A DNA stretch of 64,000 nt from Owenia fusiformis (taxonomy: Eukaryota > Annelida > Polychaeta > Sabellida > Oweniidae): the NCBI GenBank assembly GCA_903813345.2, contig CAIIXF020000011.1:4924571-4988570 (forward strand), written 5' to 3'. The notes beneath the pieces were generated by a model. It saw only the letters and a program-made list of their open reading frames with translations. It did not search any database and was not told the origin of the DNA. Made by a program: the position numbers and the translations under genes. Positions within the stretch are counted from its first letter, which is position 1. Each line of letters begins with the position of its first letter. Below are positions 10,935 through 22,203 of this stretch, piece by piece.

Positions 10935-12521
10935 ATGGCAGCAACTATATTGACAATGATGGCTTTCTGTTTAGCAGTTGGACTCATTAATGGTGGGACT
11001 GTATTTATGGTGCCGTATGCCTTAGTCAAGACCTCTAGATTGGCAGCAATGGAAAAAATCGCACTAATTTTGACCCAAGCAGGGCATAATGTGACATATT
11101 ATGTTCACAATGAGTATGACATCCCTAATGAATTCTTCGAGACAAGTATCAACATCGAACAGTATGAATATCCAAGTGATAAAATAGCTTATAGCGCACC
11201 TGAAGATCTTGTACAGGAATTTATGATGAGTACAATTGAAGGAGAGCTCGACATTATGTTTGCAAAAGATAACATATTTTTTCATTACATCCATCATTTG
11301 GTGCATCCATATTTCAACGATCTTCACCAGTGGAAAAAATTCAAAGACGCATTTTTTGATTTGGTCATTTTAGACAGTTGGGATTTCATACTTGGCGGAA
11401 TAGCCAAACAGTATTTGGACAGGCCCACAATTTTATGGTCGAATGCTGGCTACGAAATGCACTTTGAAAATTGGTTGATGCCACTACCATTAGCACATAT
11501 ACCAATAGTCGCTGTTCCATATTCAGACCACATGTCATTTACCGAGAGAGCCATGAATGTTTATTACTATCTAATGATGATTTGGTGCAAGCGTAACTGG
11601 TATGACTTAAGGGACGAAACCTGGGGTAAACTTGCCGGAAAGCTTGGTCTACCACCAACCACTAACCATAAGCTCTCCGACGGAGACCTTATCTTCATAC
11701 AATCAAATTTCGCCTACTTTTATCCCAGACCAATCATGCCAAACGTCATCCCAGTTCTTGGATTGAAAGACAAACCACATAAACCAATTGATGATAAATT
11801 CATTGAGTTTATAGATGGCGCTGGTGAAAATGGTTTTATCATCATGACCTTTGGTTCAATGCCGAGAGGAATGGACGAACATCGGCGGGAAATCTTTGCG
11901 ACTGCTTTTGCGAAATTGAAAGAGCGAGTGTTTTGGCGGTACAGTGGACCAATACCTAAAAGTCTAGGTGAGAATACAATGTTGTTGCCATGGTTACCAC
12001 AAAATGACCTTTTGGGACATCCAAAACTGAAACTTTTCATAACACATTGCGGAGCTTCGGGATCAGCAGAAGCGGTGTTTAATGGTGTCCCCATAATTGG
12101 AATACCATTATTTTACGATCAGCGACATCACTGCACTATTCTCACACAGCGTTTAAAGATGGGCTTGGTCGTAAATTTCTCCGATATCACAGAGAAACTC
12201 TTGACCAGTGTTGTAAATGAAGTCTTGGGAAATCCGCAATACAAACAGAATGCCCTGAAGGCTCAAGAACTCGCACGGGATCAGCCTGTAAATGCCTCCT
12301 ACACCATACAATACTGGGCAGAATATGTCATGAAGCACAAAGGGGCTAAACATTTACAATCAAGGCCTATGAAGGAGTTGAACTCTTTCCAGTACTACAT
12401 GTTGGACATTGTATTTGTGTTTGTCATATGTCTAACGTTTGCTGTCATGTGTTTCATATTACTTACTAGGAGAGTATATCACTTTGTGTTTTGTAAGCAT
12501 CAAAAACTTAAAAAACAATAG
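10935..12521 (+). CDS. UDP-glycosyltransferase (UGT family 1), copy A, intronless
   Basis: A 528-residue membrane UGT, the usual family length, that would transfer a sugar from a UDP-sugar to small lipophilic acceptors in the ER lumen. The start is the ATG at 10935 (GAACATGG, good context); an in-frame TGA lies 12 bp upstream. An N-terminal signal peptide (AFCLAVGLINGGTVFMV) precedes the variable acceptor domain. The UDP-sugar signature runs from about residue 350 (LPWLPQNDLLGHPKLKLFIT, then HCGASGSAEAVFNGVPIIGI and PLFYDQ), with the catalytic-domain HCG and DQ present. A C-terminal membrane helix (DIVFVFVICLTFAVMCFILL) is followed by a short basic tail ending KLKKQ, a KxKxx ER-retrieval pattern. 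The gene lies antisense inside VPS13D intron 24. About 94% identical to copy B. Substrate unknown. Confidence 0.95.
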   Translation: MAATILTMMAFCLAVGLINGGTVFMVPYALVKTSRLAAMEKIALILTQAGHNVTYYVHNEYDIPNEFFETSINIEQYEYPSDKIAYSAPEDLVQEFMMSTIEGELDIMFAKDNIFFHYIHHLVHPYFNDLHQWKKFKDAFFDLVILDSWDFILGGIAKQYLDRPTILWSNAGYEMHFENWLMPLPLAHIPIVAVPYSDHMSFTERAMNVYYYLMMIWCKRNWYDLRDETWGKLAGKLGLPPTTNHKLSDGDLIFIQSNFAYFYPRPIMPNVIPVLGLKDKPHKPIDDKFIEFIDGAGENGFIIMTFGSMPRGMDEHRREIFATAFAKLKERVFWRYSGPIPKSLGENTMLLPWLPQNDLLGHPKLKLFITHCGASGSAEAVFNGVPIIGIPLFYDQRHHCTILTQRLKMGLVVNFSDITEKLLTSVVNEVLGNPQYKQNALKAQELARDQPVNASYTIQYWAEYVMKHKGAKHLQSRPMKELNSFQYYMLDIVFVFVICLTFAVMCFILLTRRVYHFVFCKHQKLKKQ

Positions 12522-12799
12522 GTATAACTTTATACCTTACATTACATGAAGAAGGGCATACTCTATGAGGTAGTATAAGGTTACGAGAATGCAGAATACA
12601 TGTAGGAACAGTAACTTGTCGAAATTTATTCTCTGTATGATGTATAATTCACAACATTGCATATACATATTGGTTCGACTTTCTGTGAAAAATTAGCCAG
12701 ATTCATAGATTTATAATACTAATAATAGACTTTATATTTCACTTTATAGCCAGCATGTATAACTGATCTTTTCTTGAAGCATAACATGATAATATACAT

Positions 12800-13480
12800 T
12801 ATCACATGCTCTGTAAAATTCCAGTCATTTGATTGGTTGATTGCCGTGTGAGTTTTCCCGTGTCACACGGCCGTCTCACACGTTACTAGAGGCAACCAGT
12901 GATGATCAATAGCAACGATGTGACCTCACTGATTATATCACTTCTAGCTAAGGAAAACAATATGACGTCATACTATTTCACAAACAAGTACGAATACAAC
13001 GGTATGACGTCATATTGTTTCAAAGCGAAATCAAAAATTCAAGGAGGATTGGCTCCCAGAATGCAACACCGATATTCTGCAAAACAATCACCTAGCGATA
13101 GCTTTGTTGGAGAGTATCGGGTCATTCTCCATGCAGTCGTACAAATTATACAGACACGAATAGCAAATGACGCATGCGTGGAGATTAAAGAATATTGAGT
13201 TGGAACCCTGGCTTCCAATCCTCCTTGCAAAAATTATAATAGTTACCAGAAGTACACGGGGTTCTGAACACAATCATAACTGACCAAATCAAAATGCTTC
13301 AAAATTCCTAGACATGTGATAAAATCGTCATGACACGTTTCAGCTTATGTGATACAGGAAATATTCCACTCGGGTAACAATGTATCACCACTCAAGCTTC
13401 GCTTTCGTGGATGATACAATATTACCTTTCGTGGAATATTTCCTGTATCACATGCTGAAACGTGTGATAACTGATAGTAT
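12800..13480. other. Insertion specific to unit A with a long hairpin
   Basis: The segment from about TTCCAGTCATTTGATTGGTT to the hairpin at 13333-13470 has no counterpart in unit B. The hairpin arms are GATACAGGAAATATTCCAC and GTGGAATATTTCCTGTATC, plus flanking CACGTTTCAGC and GCTGAAACGTG, separated by about 65 bp. Probably a non-autonomous palindromic element. The frame at 12899-13198 is not recognisable. Confidence 0.6.
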
Positions 13481-13754
13481 CGCCACCTGCATAGTTTTAT
13501 GATTTGATATTATTGATTAATTAGAATGTCTCAAGATAAAATCAAAAAACACATAGAATCTGTATTCTTGTGTCAAATGGCAAAGTGATTGGTCAAATAT
13601 AAAATAGTCAAATGGCAAAAATGGAGTAGTGAAATGGTAAAATGAAGAGGTCAAACTATGAAAATATTCCTAAAAATAAGTTGATTTAGTGATTTCTCCA
13701 TTTAGTGATTTTTATAGAAATGCAGGCATTAGACAAGGCATTAACATGACAAAA

Positions 13755-15614
13755 TGTCACCACCTAAAACAATTTGGTCAATTTAAAGCAAGTTGGAAAA
13801 TACCTTTTGACCTTAAGAAGAACTTCTGAGAACATGTAGATGATTTTGAAAAAGAAATTAGTCAATTTGAAGCAAGTTGAAAAAAGACCTTTTTGACCTT
13901 GAGAAGGTCATTGAAGGTCAAATCTAAAGTCAGATTTGAACTTCTGAGAACTTGTAAAGTCAAATTTGAACTTCTGAAAAGATGTAGATGATTTTGAAAA
14001 AAAAATTTGGTCAATTTGAAGCAAGTTGAAAAAAGATCTTTTTGAACTTTTTTGACCTTGAGAAGGACATTAAAGGTCAAATGTCAAATCTAAAGTCAGA
14101 TTTGAATTTCTGAGAACATGTAGATGATTTTGAAAAAAAACATTTGTCAATTTGAAGCAAGTTGAAAAAAGACCTTTTTGACCTTTTTTGACCTTGAGAA
14201 GGTCATTGAAGGTCAAATGTCAAATCTAAAGTCAAATCTTAAGTCATATTTGAATTTCTGAGAACATGTAGATGATTTTGAAAAAAAAAATTAGTCAATT
14301 TGAAGCAAGTTGAAAACAGACCTTTTTGACCTTTTTTGACCTTGAGAAGGTCATTGAAGGTCAAATGTCAAATCTAAAGTCAAATCTTAAGTCATATTTG
14401 AATTTCTGAGAACATGTAGATGATTTTGAAAAAAAACATTTGTCAATTTGAAGCAAGTTGAAAAAAGACCTTTTTGACCTTTTTTGACCTTGAGAAGGTC
14501 ATTGAAGGTCAAATGTCAAATCTAAAGTCAAATCTTAAGTCATATTTGAATTTCTGAGAACATGTAGATGATTTTGAAAAAAAAATTTAGTCAATTTGAA
14601 GCAAGTTGAAAACAGACCTTTTTGACCTTTTTTGACCTTGAGAAGGTCATTGAAGGTCAAATGTCAAATCTAAAGTCAAATCTAAAGTCATATTTGAATT
14701 TCTGAGAACATGTAGATGATTTTGAAAAAAAATTTTAGTCAATTTGAAGCAAGATGAAAAAATACCTTTTTGACCTTTTTTGACATTGAGAAGGTCATTG
14801 AAGGTCAAATGTCAAATCTAAAGTCAGATTTGAATTTCTGAGAACATGTAGATGATTTTGAAAAAAAAAAATTAGTCAATTTGAAGCAAGTTGAAAAAAG
14901 ACCTTTTTGACCTTTTTTGACTTTGAGAAGGTCATTGAAGGTCAAATGTCAAATCTTAAGTCAAATCTAAAGTCAGATTTGAATTTCTGAGAACACGTAA
15001 ATGATTTTGAAAATTTTTTTAGTCAATTTGAAGCAAGTTGAAAACAGACCTTTTTGACCTTTTTTGACCTTGAGAAGGTCATTGAAGGTCAAATGTCAAA
15101 TCTTAAGTCAGATTTGAATTTCTGAGAACACGTAGATGATTTTGAAAAAAAAATTTAGTCAATTTGAAGCAAGTTGAAAACAGACCTTTTTGACCTTTTT
15201 TGACCTTGAGAAGGTCATTGAAGGTCAAATGTCAAATCTTAAGTCAGATTTGAAGGTCAAATGTCAAATCTAAAGTCAAATCTAAAGTCAGATTTGAATT
15301 TCTGAGAACATGTAGATGATTTTGAAAAAAAATTTAGTCAATGTGAAGCAAGTTGAAAAAAGACCTTTTTGACCTTGAGAAGGTCATTGAAGGTCAAATG
15401 TCAAATCTAAAGTAAGATTTGAACTTCTGAGAACATGTAGATGATTTAGAAAAAAATTGAAGTCAGTCTAAACAGTATTTGTTAAGTTATAGGAAGTTGT
15501 AAGAAATTGTTACAGACGCCGGACGCCAACCTCCAACCGCCGGACGCCAACCACCAACCGCCGTCGCAAAAAAACGGAGACCATAACAATATGTCACCAC
15601 TTTTGGTGGTGACA
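13755..15614. mobile_element. TGTCACCAC-family element with expanded AGGTCA-rich core
   Basis: Starts TGTCACCACCT and ends GGTGGTGACA like the copy at 7189. The core unit (GACCTTGAGAAGGTCATTGA, then AGGTCAAATGTCAAATC and AATTTCTGAGAACATGTAGA) is repeated about eleven times with periods of roughly 140-170 bp. The right part carries CGCCGGACGCCAACC. It lies between the two UGT genes. Confidence 0.8.
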
Positions 15615-16763
15615 TAAAAAGTGGGATGAAGTCACCTGCAGCTGAGCTGAGGACATTATCACGCCCAATAATCGTACAAAATGAATGGAGGGCAGTTTCT
15701 GCAAGAAAACTCAACAAATTTGGAAGATTTGTTTTTTCAAGAGAACATTTACAACTGAATGGCCAAATGAATAGGAGCTGTGCATGGCAAAATATGTATT
15801 TTTTTAGAACTGATACGAGATCTATTAGAAAGGCGCATCATCACCAACGTGCAAAAATCAATGTTTTTGCTATAAATCAGGCAACAATGGTCTACACAAC
15901 CTGTAATAAATAGGTATAAGGGGTGTTATTATCACAACACTAATGACATTAATCACTTTTTAAAGTTTGTTTCCATGCGTTATACAAAAAATAATCGAAA
16001 TAAATTAATATTGTAAACCCGGGTACACAAAATTACTGTAACTTCTAGCAGCAATTTCCTCTGATTTAGTCACATCTTAAAGCTGTTTAACACGTTTGGG
16101 CCATAAGAAAGTGTGGTATTCATTGCAGTTATCTCGTTTTTCAATCAAAAACGATCTGGTCAATAGACGTCGCAGCATACGGTAAGGACTAGAGATCGCT
16201 AAAATGAACCGAGAATCTAACCAAACAATATTTTAGAAAACCCAGAAGGGTTTCCTGGATTATCTTCATTATTTCTACTAAAGACTGCTGGATATTGATC
16301 TAAAGTTTTGACATATGATCTGAATTTAATCATAGATCATCCTTTTGATGTAAAAGTCGTGAAAATGACGTGAGAATAAGGGGACCATTTTTATTCAATC
16401 ATCGCCCGCTTGAGTTCCTTCGATAGTCAATCTTTTTCTGATTTTTTTGGTGTAACTTGTCATTCCTTAATATTTATTGAACTTTGTGAAGCTTTGAGAG
16501 TGTTTTTTAGGTGACGGGCGCTAAATACGGCGATCATTGGAATATTTATTCTCCTAATGAAGTAATGTTGCATGATCTCTGGGACCCGAATTATTCATTT
16601 TTACATGCTTGAAAGATAGGCAAAACTCGCAAGTTTACTCGAGTTGTAGCTAGCTCGCGAGTTGAAATAGATTGCAAGCTTCTAGAGGACAACTCAAGGC
16701 AATGTATGGGCATGTCTGACGAGCTGTACTTGAGTTACTGACTCTGGAATATTACACCTCTAC
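15615..16763. other. Spacer before duplication unit B
   Basis: Non-repetitive AT-rich sequence. A short motif group at 16625-16700 alternates CTCGCAAGTTTACTCGAGTT and CTCGCGAGTTG. No gene recognised; the plus-strand frame at 15626-15913 has no known motif. Confidence 0.5.
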
Positions 16764-17172
16764 TATATGGGCATTTAATCTCATGATTTTCCAGAATTGC
16801 CCATGAAAATCTATTTAAAATATTTTTATTTCAATTATTAGAAAGTGTGAAAATTTGTACAAAAATAGCATCTCTTGAAGTTGACCTTTAAACAACTCAA
16901 GTGTCAAGGTCAAATGTCAAAACAATGTCAAATGTCCATACATACTTGTTTAGTAGGGGGCTAAAAGAAGGGTTTACTGACACATGTCTTTTCATTTTGA
17001 GTGTGTGTGGTAACTCCAAAATTATTGTTACATGAAGGAAATAAGAAATAAAAAAATAATAAAAAATCAGTTTATAATTGAAAGAGGATAGTTCAATCAT
17101 TCTTGATGACAATGTTTTATGTAAAGTAGTTTTTGCGCTGCTGTATTTGCATTTATTTCAAGTGTTTTGCAA

Positions 17173-20100
17173 TTTTTTTTTTTTTTTTTTTTTATATTTG
17201 ATTTATTTCATAGTAAAATAGAATTATTACATACACATGTTGCGGCTTTGCAATGAAGCATTATAAGCCACAATTAAACAATAACAAGATTTAAAAAGAA
17301 AGTATGACAATGAATTTGCAATAAACAAAAGAATTATTGTGTACAAAATTATACAGTTGGTGGTGGAAGAAATACTTACACACTTGCACACCTTTGAATA
17401 AAAGCTGAGGTGAGCCTTAAAATTTCAATATTAACTTCTTTTGGCAGACTTCTGTCTCCATACAAAAACAATGATAATTTGTCTTGCTGGTTTTTAAATG
17501 CTGGGTAATTAAAATTTAGAAGAGTAAGTGCATCCTCTAAATCTTTAAGATATTGTGATCTAAGGTTACAAGAGAACATGACATGAATGGATGTTTCATT
17601 GCTATACCCACATTTGCATGTAGGGGATGGTACATTAGTAAAATTGTGGGCGTAAAAATGGGACTGGAAGATCAGATCACAGCGCACCTTGTTCAGAGAA
17701 ATTTCTTGGCTCCTTGTCAAGGAGATCTCAGAGGAATTAATGATATAAGTAGTCATTAATTTTTTCTTTACATTCGATTTAAAAATATTTAGATTTGGTG
17801 ATTCTTTAATTTCGGGTGGGAGAGACTCCCAGTCAATGATGGATTTAAATACGCATGATCTATTTGAAAATGTTGAGGTTTTGATTGGAATTTGGTAGTC
17901 ACGACTTCTTCGTGTTATTGATGGAAGATTTCTACGATATTGATTAAAAATGCTCAAAACGTAGGATGGAAGTTTATTGTTGTAAGCTCGGTACATCAGG
18001 AAAAGTCTATGCATTTGTCTTCTATCAGATAGCTTTGGCCAATTTAAGCAGTTAAAGACTTTTGTTGAAGATGTTCCATGTAGTACACCTGAGCAAATGC
18101 AGGCTGCTTTGTAGTATAATTGATCAATGGATTTTAATTTATTTATATTTGCACAACCATAAAGAATATCGCAATAGTCGAAAATTGGAAGTATGAAAGA
18201 TTTGAAGATTAATTCCAGGTGTTTTCCATTTAATTTGTTGCTTAGAGATTTAAGTGGGTTTAATAGTTTATCAATCCTCTTGGTGAGCTCTGTGATGTGT
18301 TGGTCAAAAGTTAGGTGTTTGTCTAGTATGAGACCTAAATGTTTATGATGATCAACTCGAGGTAGAACATCATTACCAATTTTGAGGTCAGGAACGTTAT
18401 ATTCACATTTCCTTGGGTTTGAGAAAATTATGTCTTTGCTTTTAGAGGCCTTAAAGTTCATTTTCCATGTCTTGGACCATTGGAAAATTGAATTAAGATC
18501 AGATTGTAAAATTGTGTTACTTTCAATGAGATTTGATTTGGAATATGGTTGGTATAGAGATGTGTCATCTGCATAAATATAGCATTTGCTTGATAAGGTT
18601 TCAGGGAGATCATTTATATAAATCAGGAAGAGTAGGGGTCCAAGAATAGAGCCTTGTGGAACGCCAGCATTTATATAATCCTCATCGCTCAAAACAGACT
18701 CTTGACCATCAAGGATAACTTTTGCTTGTCTCTTAAAAAGATATGATGCTAAAAGTGATAGAATACTTGGGCCAATTCCATAAGATTCAAGTTTTTTTAG
18801 TAGCAAAGAATGAGGTAAGGTGTCAAACGCAGCTGAAATGTCTAAATAAACCCCCCTTACATTTCCCCCAGATTCTATTTCATTTGTTATAAAATCAATA
18901 ATGCTTAATAATTGAGCCTGAGTGCTGTGCCCTGGCAGAAACCCACTTTGAAGATTGTAAAATAGGTCATTTGATAGTAGATGGTCAAATAATCGTTTGA
19001 AAATGATACGTTCAGCTATTTTTGAAATACAACAAAGGAGCGTGATTGGACGAAAATTTTGAATATTAGATTTATCACCCTTTTTATGAACAGGTAAAAT
19101 ATGCCCAATTTTCCATTTTTGAGGAAAGGCTTGAAGAGTAAACATTTTGTTGAACAGTTTAGATAAAATGGGAGAGAGGGCTGGTGCTGCCATTTTTAAC
19201 ATTCTATTACTTATCATGTCAGGGCCGGTTGCTTTATTTATGTTTAATGAAAGTAGTATTTCAAAAATCTCGGATTCATGGGTCGAAAGTATGTCAATTT
19301 GATTTGGAGTTCTGAGATTCAAAGAAATATTTCCAGCTTCTCCATCTAAATGAAAGTTTTTTATGAAGTGTTCCAAAAATAAATTTGCCTTCTCATTGCC
19401 TCTGGAAATACAATTTCCATTGTGGTCAAACAAAAACGGTATTTTTGAATTTTTAGATCTTCCCAAAAGTTTTGATATGATGGACCAATAAGACATGCTT
19501 CCATGTTTATACGAATTGAGCTTGTGGCGCAAATTTGAATCATGAATTTGCTTAGCTTCCTCTATGGCATTGTCAACTATTGTGCATTGTTCATTGTATT
19601 TTTGAAGGTAGGTCAAGCTATGGGTTTTTCTAAATTTATAATGTAACTTATTTCTTTTATTTATCAGGGTTTTAATTTTGTCATTAAACCAAGGTTTGTC
19701 AGTGGATTTGAATTTAATTACTGAGTTTGGGATCAGGTCAGAGAATATTTTCAAAAGGTTATCGCTAAGCTGTTCCACAAGGTTATCAATATCGTTTACC
19801 GATTCTATTAACTGTTCCAAATTTGCTTCGCGTATTGTACTGTTAAGTAATGTAATATCTGTTTTGGAATAGTACCAAACCCGTCTTGAGTATGGCGCCT
19901 CTTTCAAAGTAGTAAAACAACAGTCAGTAGATAAAGTACTATGATCTGTGTATCCAATTGGAGGTTTAACTGTTGTATTGCTTATTTGATCGGGGTTGTT
20001 TGTAAATAAAAGATCAATGCATGACCTACTCAAATTTGTAACTCGTGTCGGCTCATCTATAAGTTGAAAAAGACCTAACGACTCTGAATAATCATATAAT

Positions 20101-21906
20101 ATTTTACCTGCTGAGTTTTCATTATCTAATGCCCACCAGCTTTTACACCTGGCATTAAAATCACCTTTTATCAACATTAAGTCTATTTTAGAGTGAAGCA
20201 ATTTACTACATGTAATGGAAAATCTACTAAAAAAATCCTGAGTCTCAGCTTGGTTTTGAGATGGTGAACGATAGTATGTGCCAAAAAGAATTGATTTAAA
20301 ATTGATTTTAACTTCCACCCAGATAGAATCACCAAAGTCATTCATGCAGTCATGCCTAATTTTGAAAGGAATATCTTCATGGATATAAACTAATAACCCA
20401 CGATTTTTATTTAAATAGACTGGTGCATGGAATCCATCAATAGAATAGTTATGTGAAATTTCTTCATTTGAAAGGTTTCCAACTTCACACAAACCAATAA
20501 TTTTACTATTGTTAATATGTATATGATCTTTTAAAGCACTAAATCTGCTATTATCATTTGCTTTAATACTATTTATATTTGAAAAAAGGAAATTGGTAAG
20601 ATCTAAATTTTTTCTAGGGCCTGGATTTTGATGGATATCATTGCTAAGGATAAGTAAAATTTGGATAATATTTGGGGTGTAGCAGGTAAATGGCAGAATA
20701 AGTAAAAGTAAACCACTGGTAAAGACCATCTTTAAGATATAAAATGAACCAAAGTACTTATGCTTATGATGGACAAATGAAAGTATGCAGATGGTTACCA
20801 TGCTCATTGGCATCACTATACAAGTGACAATGCACCCATACAAGGCAATTATGCACATCAAGAGTTGTAATTTAATTGGCAAGAGTGCCAACAAGACTAA
20901 ACAAGCAAATATCAAAGGTAGAATGCACTTATGTATAAATTGTTTCATTTTACTGCATATAGATGGCATATTAAAAGTGCAATTAGCCTTACTGTGGTGG
21001 GCAGTGCTTTGATTACCATTAAACAGACCAATGCGTGCTCTCCAAGTGTTGATGCTCACACCCATTTTAAGCGAAAAATTTAGTGGTAAAGTAAATGCTC
21101 ACTGCTTACAAAATGTAATTTATAAAGCTTTCATGGTGTGCAAAAGTGTACGGTTTTCAGGTAACACTCTAAGTCTGTTAAAATATGGATATATAATATG
21201 GGTTGTTAATGAGTGTTAAGATCAAACAATTTGACCAAGTATGAAAGTATTCTTCCACCAAGTTTTGAAATCTTTCAACTGAAAAAAATAAATAATCTCT
21301 TGCAAAAGCAAAATATTTCCCTAGCTAGAGCAGGGAAGAAAATCAATAGTCTGACCAATTAATCAAGCTTCTGAACACATATAAGGAGGTTCAAAATAAC
21401 ACTCAGGAAAGAAATTGAGGGAAGTGTCTAAAAACTTTTTAAAAATATATTGAAATAGAACCTGTGAGTTAATTCAATTTGTTATGACTTCAAATCAGGT
21501 TTGAATGTCTGCAGTAATTAGATTTGTTTCATGTAGCTAACTCCTTAAAAAGCAACTGGTTGTAGTATGTCAATTATAGGCTTCAATGTTTATAACTGCA
21601 AATATATACGTGTAAGTTCCAATAGGATGTGAACAGTTCATAATTGTGAGTACTATGAGCATTTTAGCTATTATAAGGTAAAAATGTCATTTCAAAAAGA
21701 ATTGGAATAAAGCCAACTATACTAATCTGTGGTTAATGTTATTATGTACAAGTTCTCAAAGTGTTCACTGTTTATGGCCTGCATTTATGCAGATCAAATA
21801 ATAAGACTTTAACCCTTTATGGTCCAAATTTGTCATCAAGATCATCAAGCAGTCCAACTTGCATCTTGCGATCATCTCTTGAACGTTGCGCCCAGATCTT
21901 GCCATT
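17173..21906 (-). mobile_element. Full-length CR1/Jockey-type LINE with poly(A) tail and TSD
   Basis: Flanked by a 12-bp target duplication, GTGTTTTGCAAT, at 17162-17173 and 21907-21918. The 3' end has AATAAA and a 21-base A tail (T run at 17173-17193). One long ORF (17376-21065) is intact. The 5' UTR is about 840 bp. Unit A shows the empty site (CAAGTGTTTTACAATTACAT near 10630), which fixes both ends. An intact frame and clean TSD indicate a fairly recent insertion. Confidence 0.9.
17376..21065 (-). CDS. LINE polyprotein: membrane N-terminus, 2A-like motif, endonuclease, reverse transcriptase
   Basis: 1,229 residues. Residues 40-140 are strongly hydrophobic, with three or four predicted membrane segments (ILPLIFACLVLLALLP is the first). 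They end in SNDIHQNPGP (about 141-150), a 2A-like ribosome-skipping motif. An APE-type endonuclease follows (GDFNARCKSWW near 303, TDHSTL). Reverse transcriptase motifs are FRPITLLCCISKIAER, GVYLDISAAFDTLPH, GVPQGSILGPLLFLIYINDL and YADD near 830. The C-terminus has a CCHC-type knuckle (CKCGYSNETSIHVMFSC, near 1150). No frameshift or internal stop. Clade within the CR1/Jockey group is not certain. Confidence 0.93.
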   Translation of the reverse strand: MGVSINTWRARIGLFNGNQSTAHHSKANCTFNMPSICSKMKQFIHKCILPLIFACLVLLALLPIKLQLLMCIIALYGCIVTCIVMPMSMVTICILSFVHHKHKYFGSFYILKMVFTSGLLLLILPFTCYTPNIIQILLILSNDIHQNPGPRKNLDLTNFLFSNINSIKANDNSRFSALKDHIHINNSKIIGLCEVGNLSNEEISHNYSIDGFHAPVYLNKNRGLLVYIHEDIPFKIRHDCMNDFGDSIWVEVKINFKSILFGTYYRSPSQNQAETQDFFSRFSITCSKLLHSKIDLMLIKGDFNARCKSWWALDNENSAGKILYDYSESLGLFQLIDEPTRVTNLSRSCIDLLFTNNPDQISNTTVKPPIGYTDHSTLSTDCCFTTLKEAPYSRRVWYYSKTDITLLNSTIREANLEQLIESVNDIDNLVEQLSDNLLKIFSDLIPNSVIKFKSTDKPWFNDKIKTLINKRNKLHYKFRKTHSLTYLQKYNEQCTIVDNAIEEAKQIHDSNLRHKLNSYKHGSMSYWSIISKLLGRSKNSKIPFLFDHNGNCISRGNEKANLFLEHFIKNFHLDGEAGNISLNLRTPNQIDILSTHESEIFEILLSLNINKATGPDMISNRMLKMAAPALSPILSKLFNKMFTLQAFPQKWKIGHILPVHKKGDKSNIQNFRPITLLCCISKIAERIIFKRLFDHLLSNDLFYNLQSGFLPGHSTQAQLLSIIDFITNEIESGGNVRGVYLDISAAFDTLPHSLLLKKLESYGIGPSILSLLASYLFKRQAKVILDGQESVLSDEDYINAGVPQGSILGPLLFLIYINDLPETLSSKCYIYADDTSLYQPYSKSNLIESNTILQSDLNSIFQWSKTWKMNFKASKSKDIIFSNPRKCEYNVPDLKIGNDVLPRVDHHKHLGLILDKHLTFDQHITELTKRIDKLLNPLKSLSNKLNGKHLELIFKSFILPIFDYCDILYGCANINKLKSIDQLYYKAACICSGVLHGTSSTKVFNCLNWPKLSDRRQMHRLFLMYRAYNNKLPSYVLSIFNQYRRNLPSITRRSRDYQIPIKTSTFSNRSCVFKSIIDWESLPPEIKESPNLNIFKSNVKKKLMTTYIINSSEISLTRSQEISLNKVRCDLIFQSHFYAHNFTNVPSPTCKCGYSNETSIHVMFSCNLRSQYLKDLEDALTLLNFNYPAFKNQQDKLSLFLYGDRSLPKEVNIEILRLTSAFIQRCASV

Positions 21907-22003
21907 GTGTTTTGCAATAACATGTAAGAGACACAGAGTGGGGTGTATGTGTTTCATTTGTGTGATAGAGGAGTGCAAAGTTCATAAGTTAGAACAGTCA
22001 GCT

Positions 22004-22012
22004 TATATAAAC
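22004..22012 (+). promoter_or_regulatory. Candidate TATA box of UGT B
   Basis: TATATAAAC lies about 190 bp upstream of the ATG, at a position where unit A has TGTATAATC. Sequence match only. Confidence 0.3.
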
Positions 22013-22203
22013 AAGTAATACACAGTAATACAGGAGAAGTGGCCTAATAGAGAAGACATATAGTAAACCAAAATAACTCAGCAAATCAAACTTTAATTTT
22101 CAAACAATTCAACAAGATTGGACTTTTTAAGGTCAAAGGGCACTGGAGTGTACAAATATTAATCTTAAGATATCAGATGAGCTAATTTTGATAAAAAGTG
22201 AAC

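Larger units (their letters stand above)
10244..13650 (+). repeat. Segmental duplication, unit A (carries the first UGT)
   Basis: Homologous to 16764-25100. The left edge shares CTATATGGGCATTTAA and the following 150 bp with 16764. The match runs through the UGT gene and, interrupted by insertions, as far as GATATTATTGATTA near 13510 (24855 in unit B). A is the version without the LINE and without the two MITEs found in B. Confidence 0.85.

Noticed and set aside
11064-12353. Minus-strand frames inside the first UGT
   Set aside because: Shadows of the UGT coding sequence; the same frames recur in copy B and follow UGT codons.
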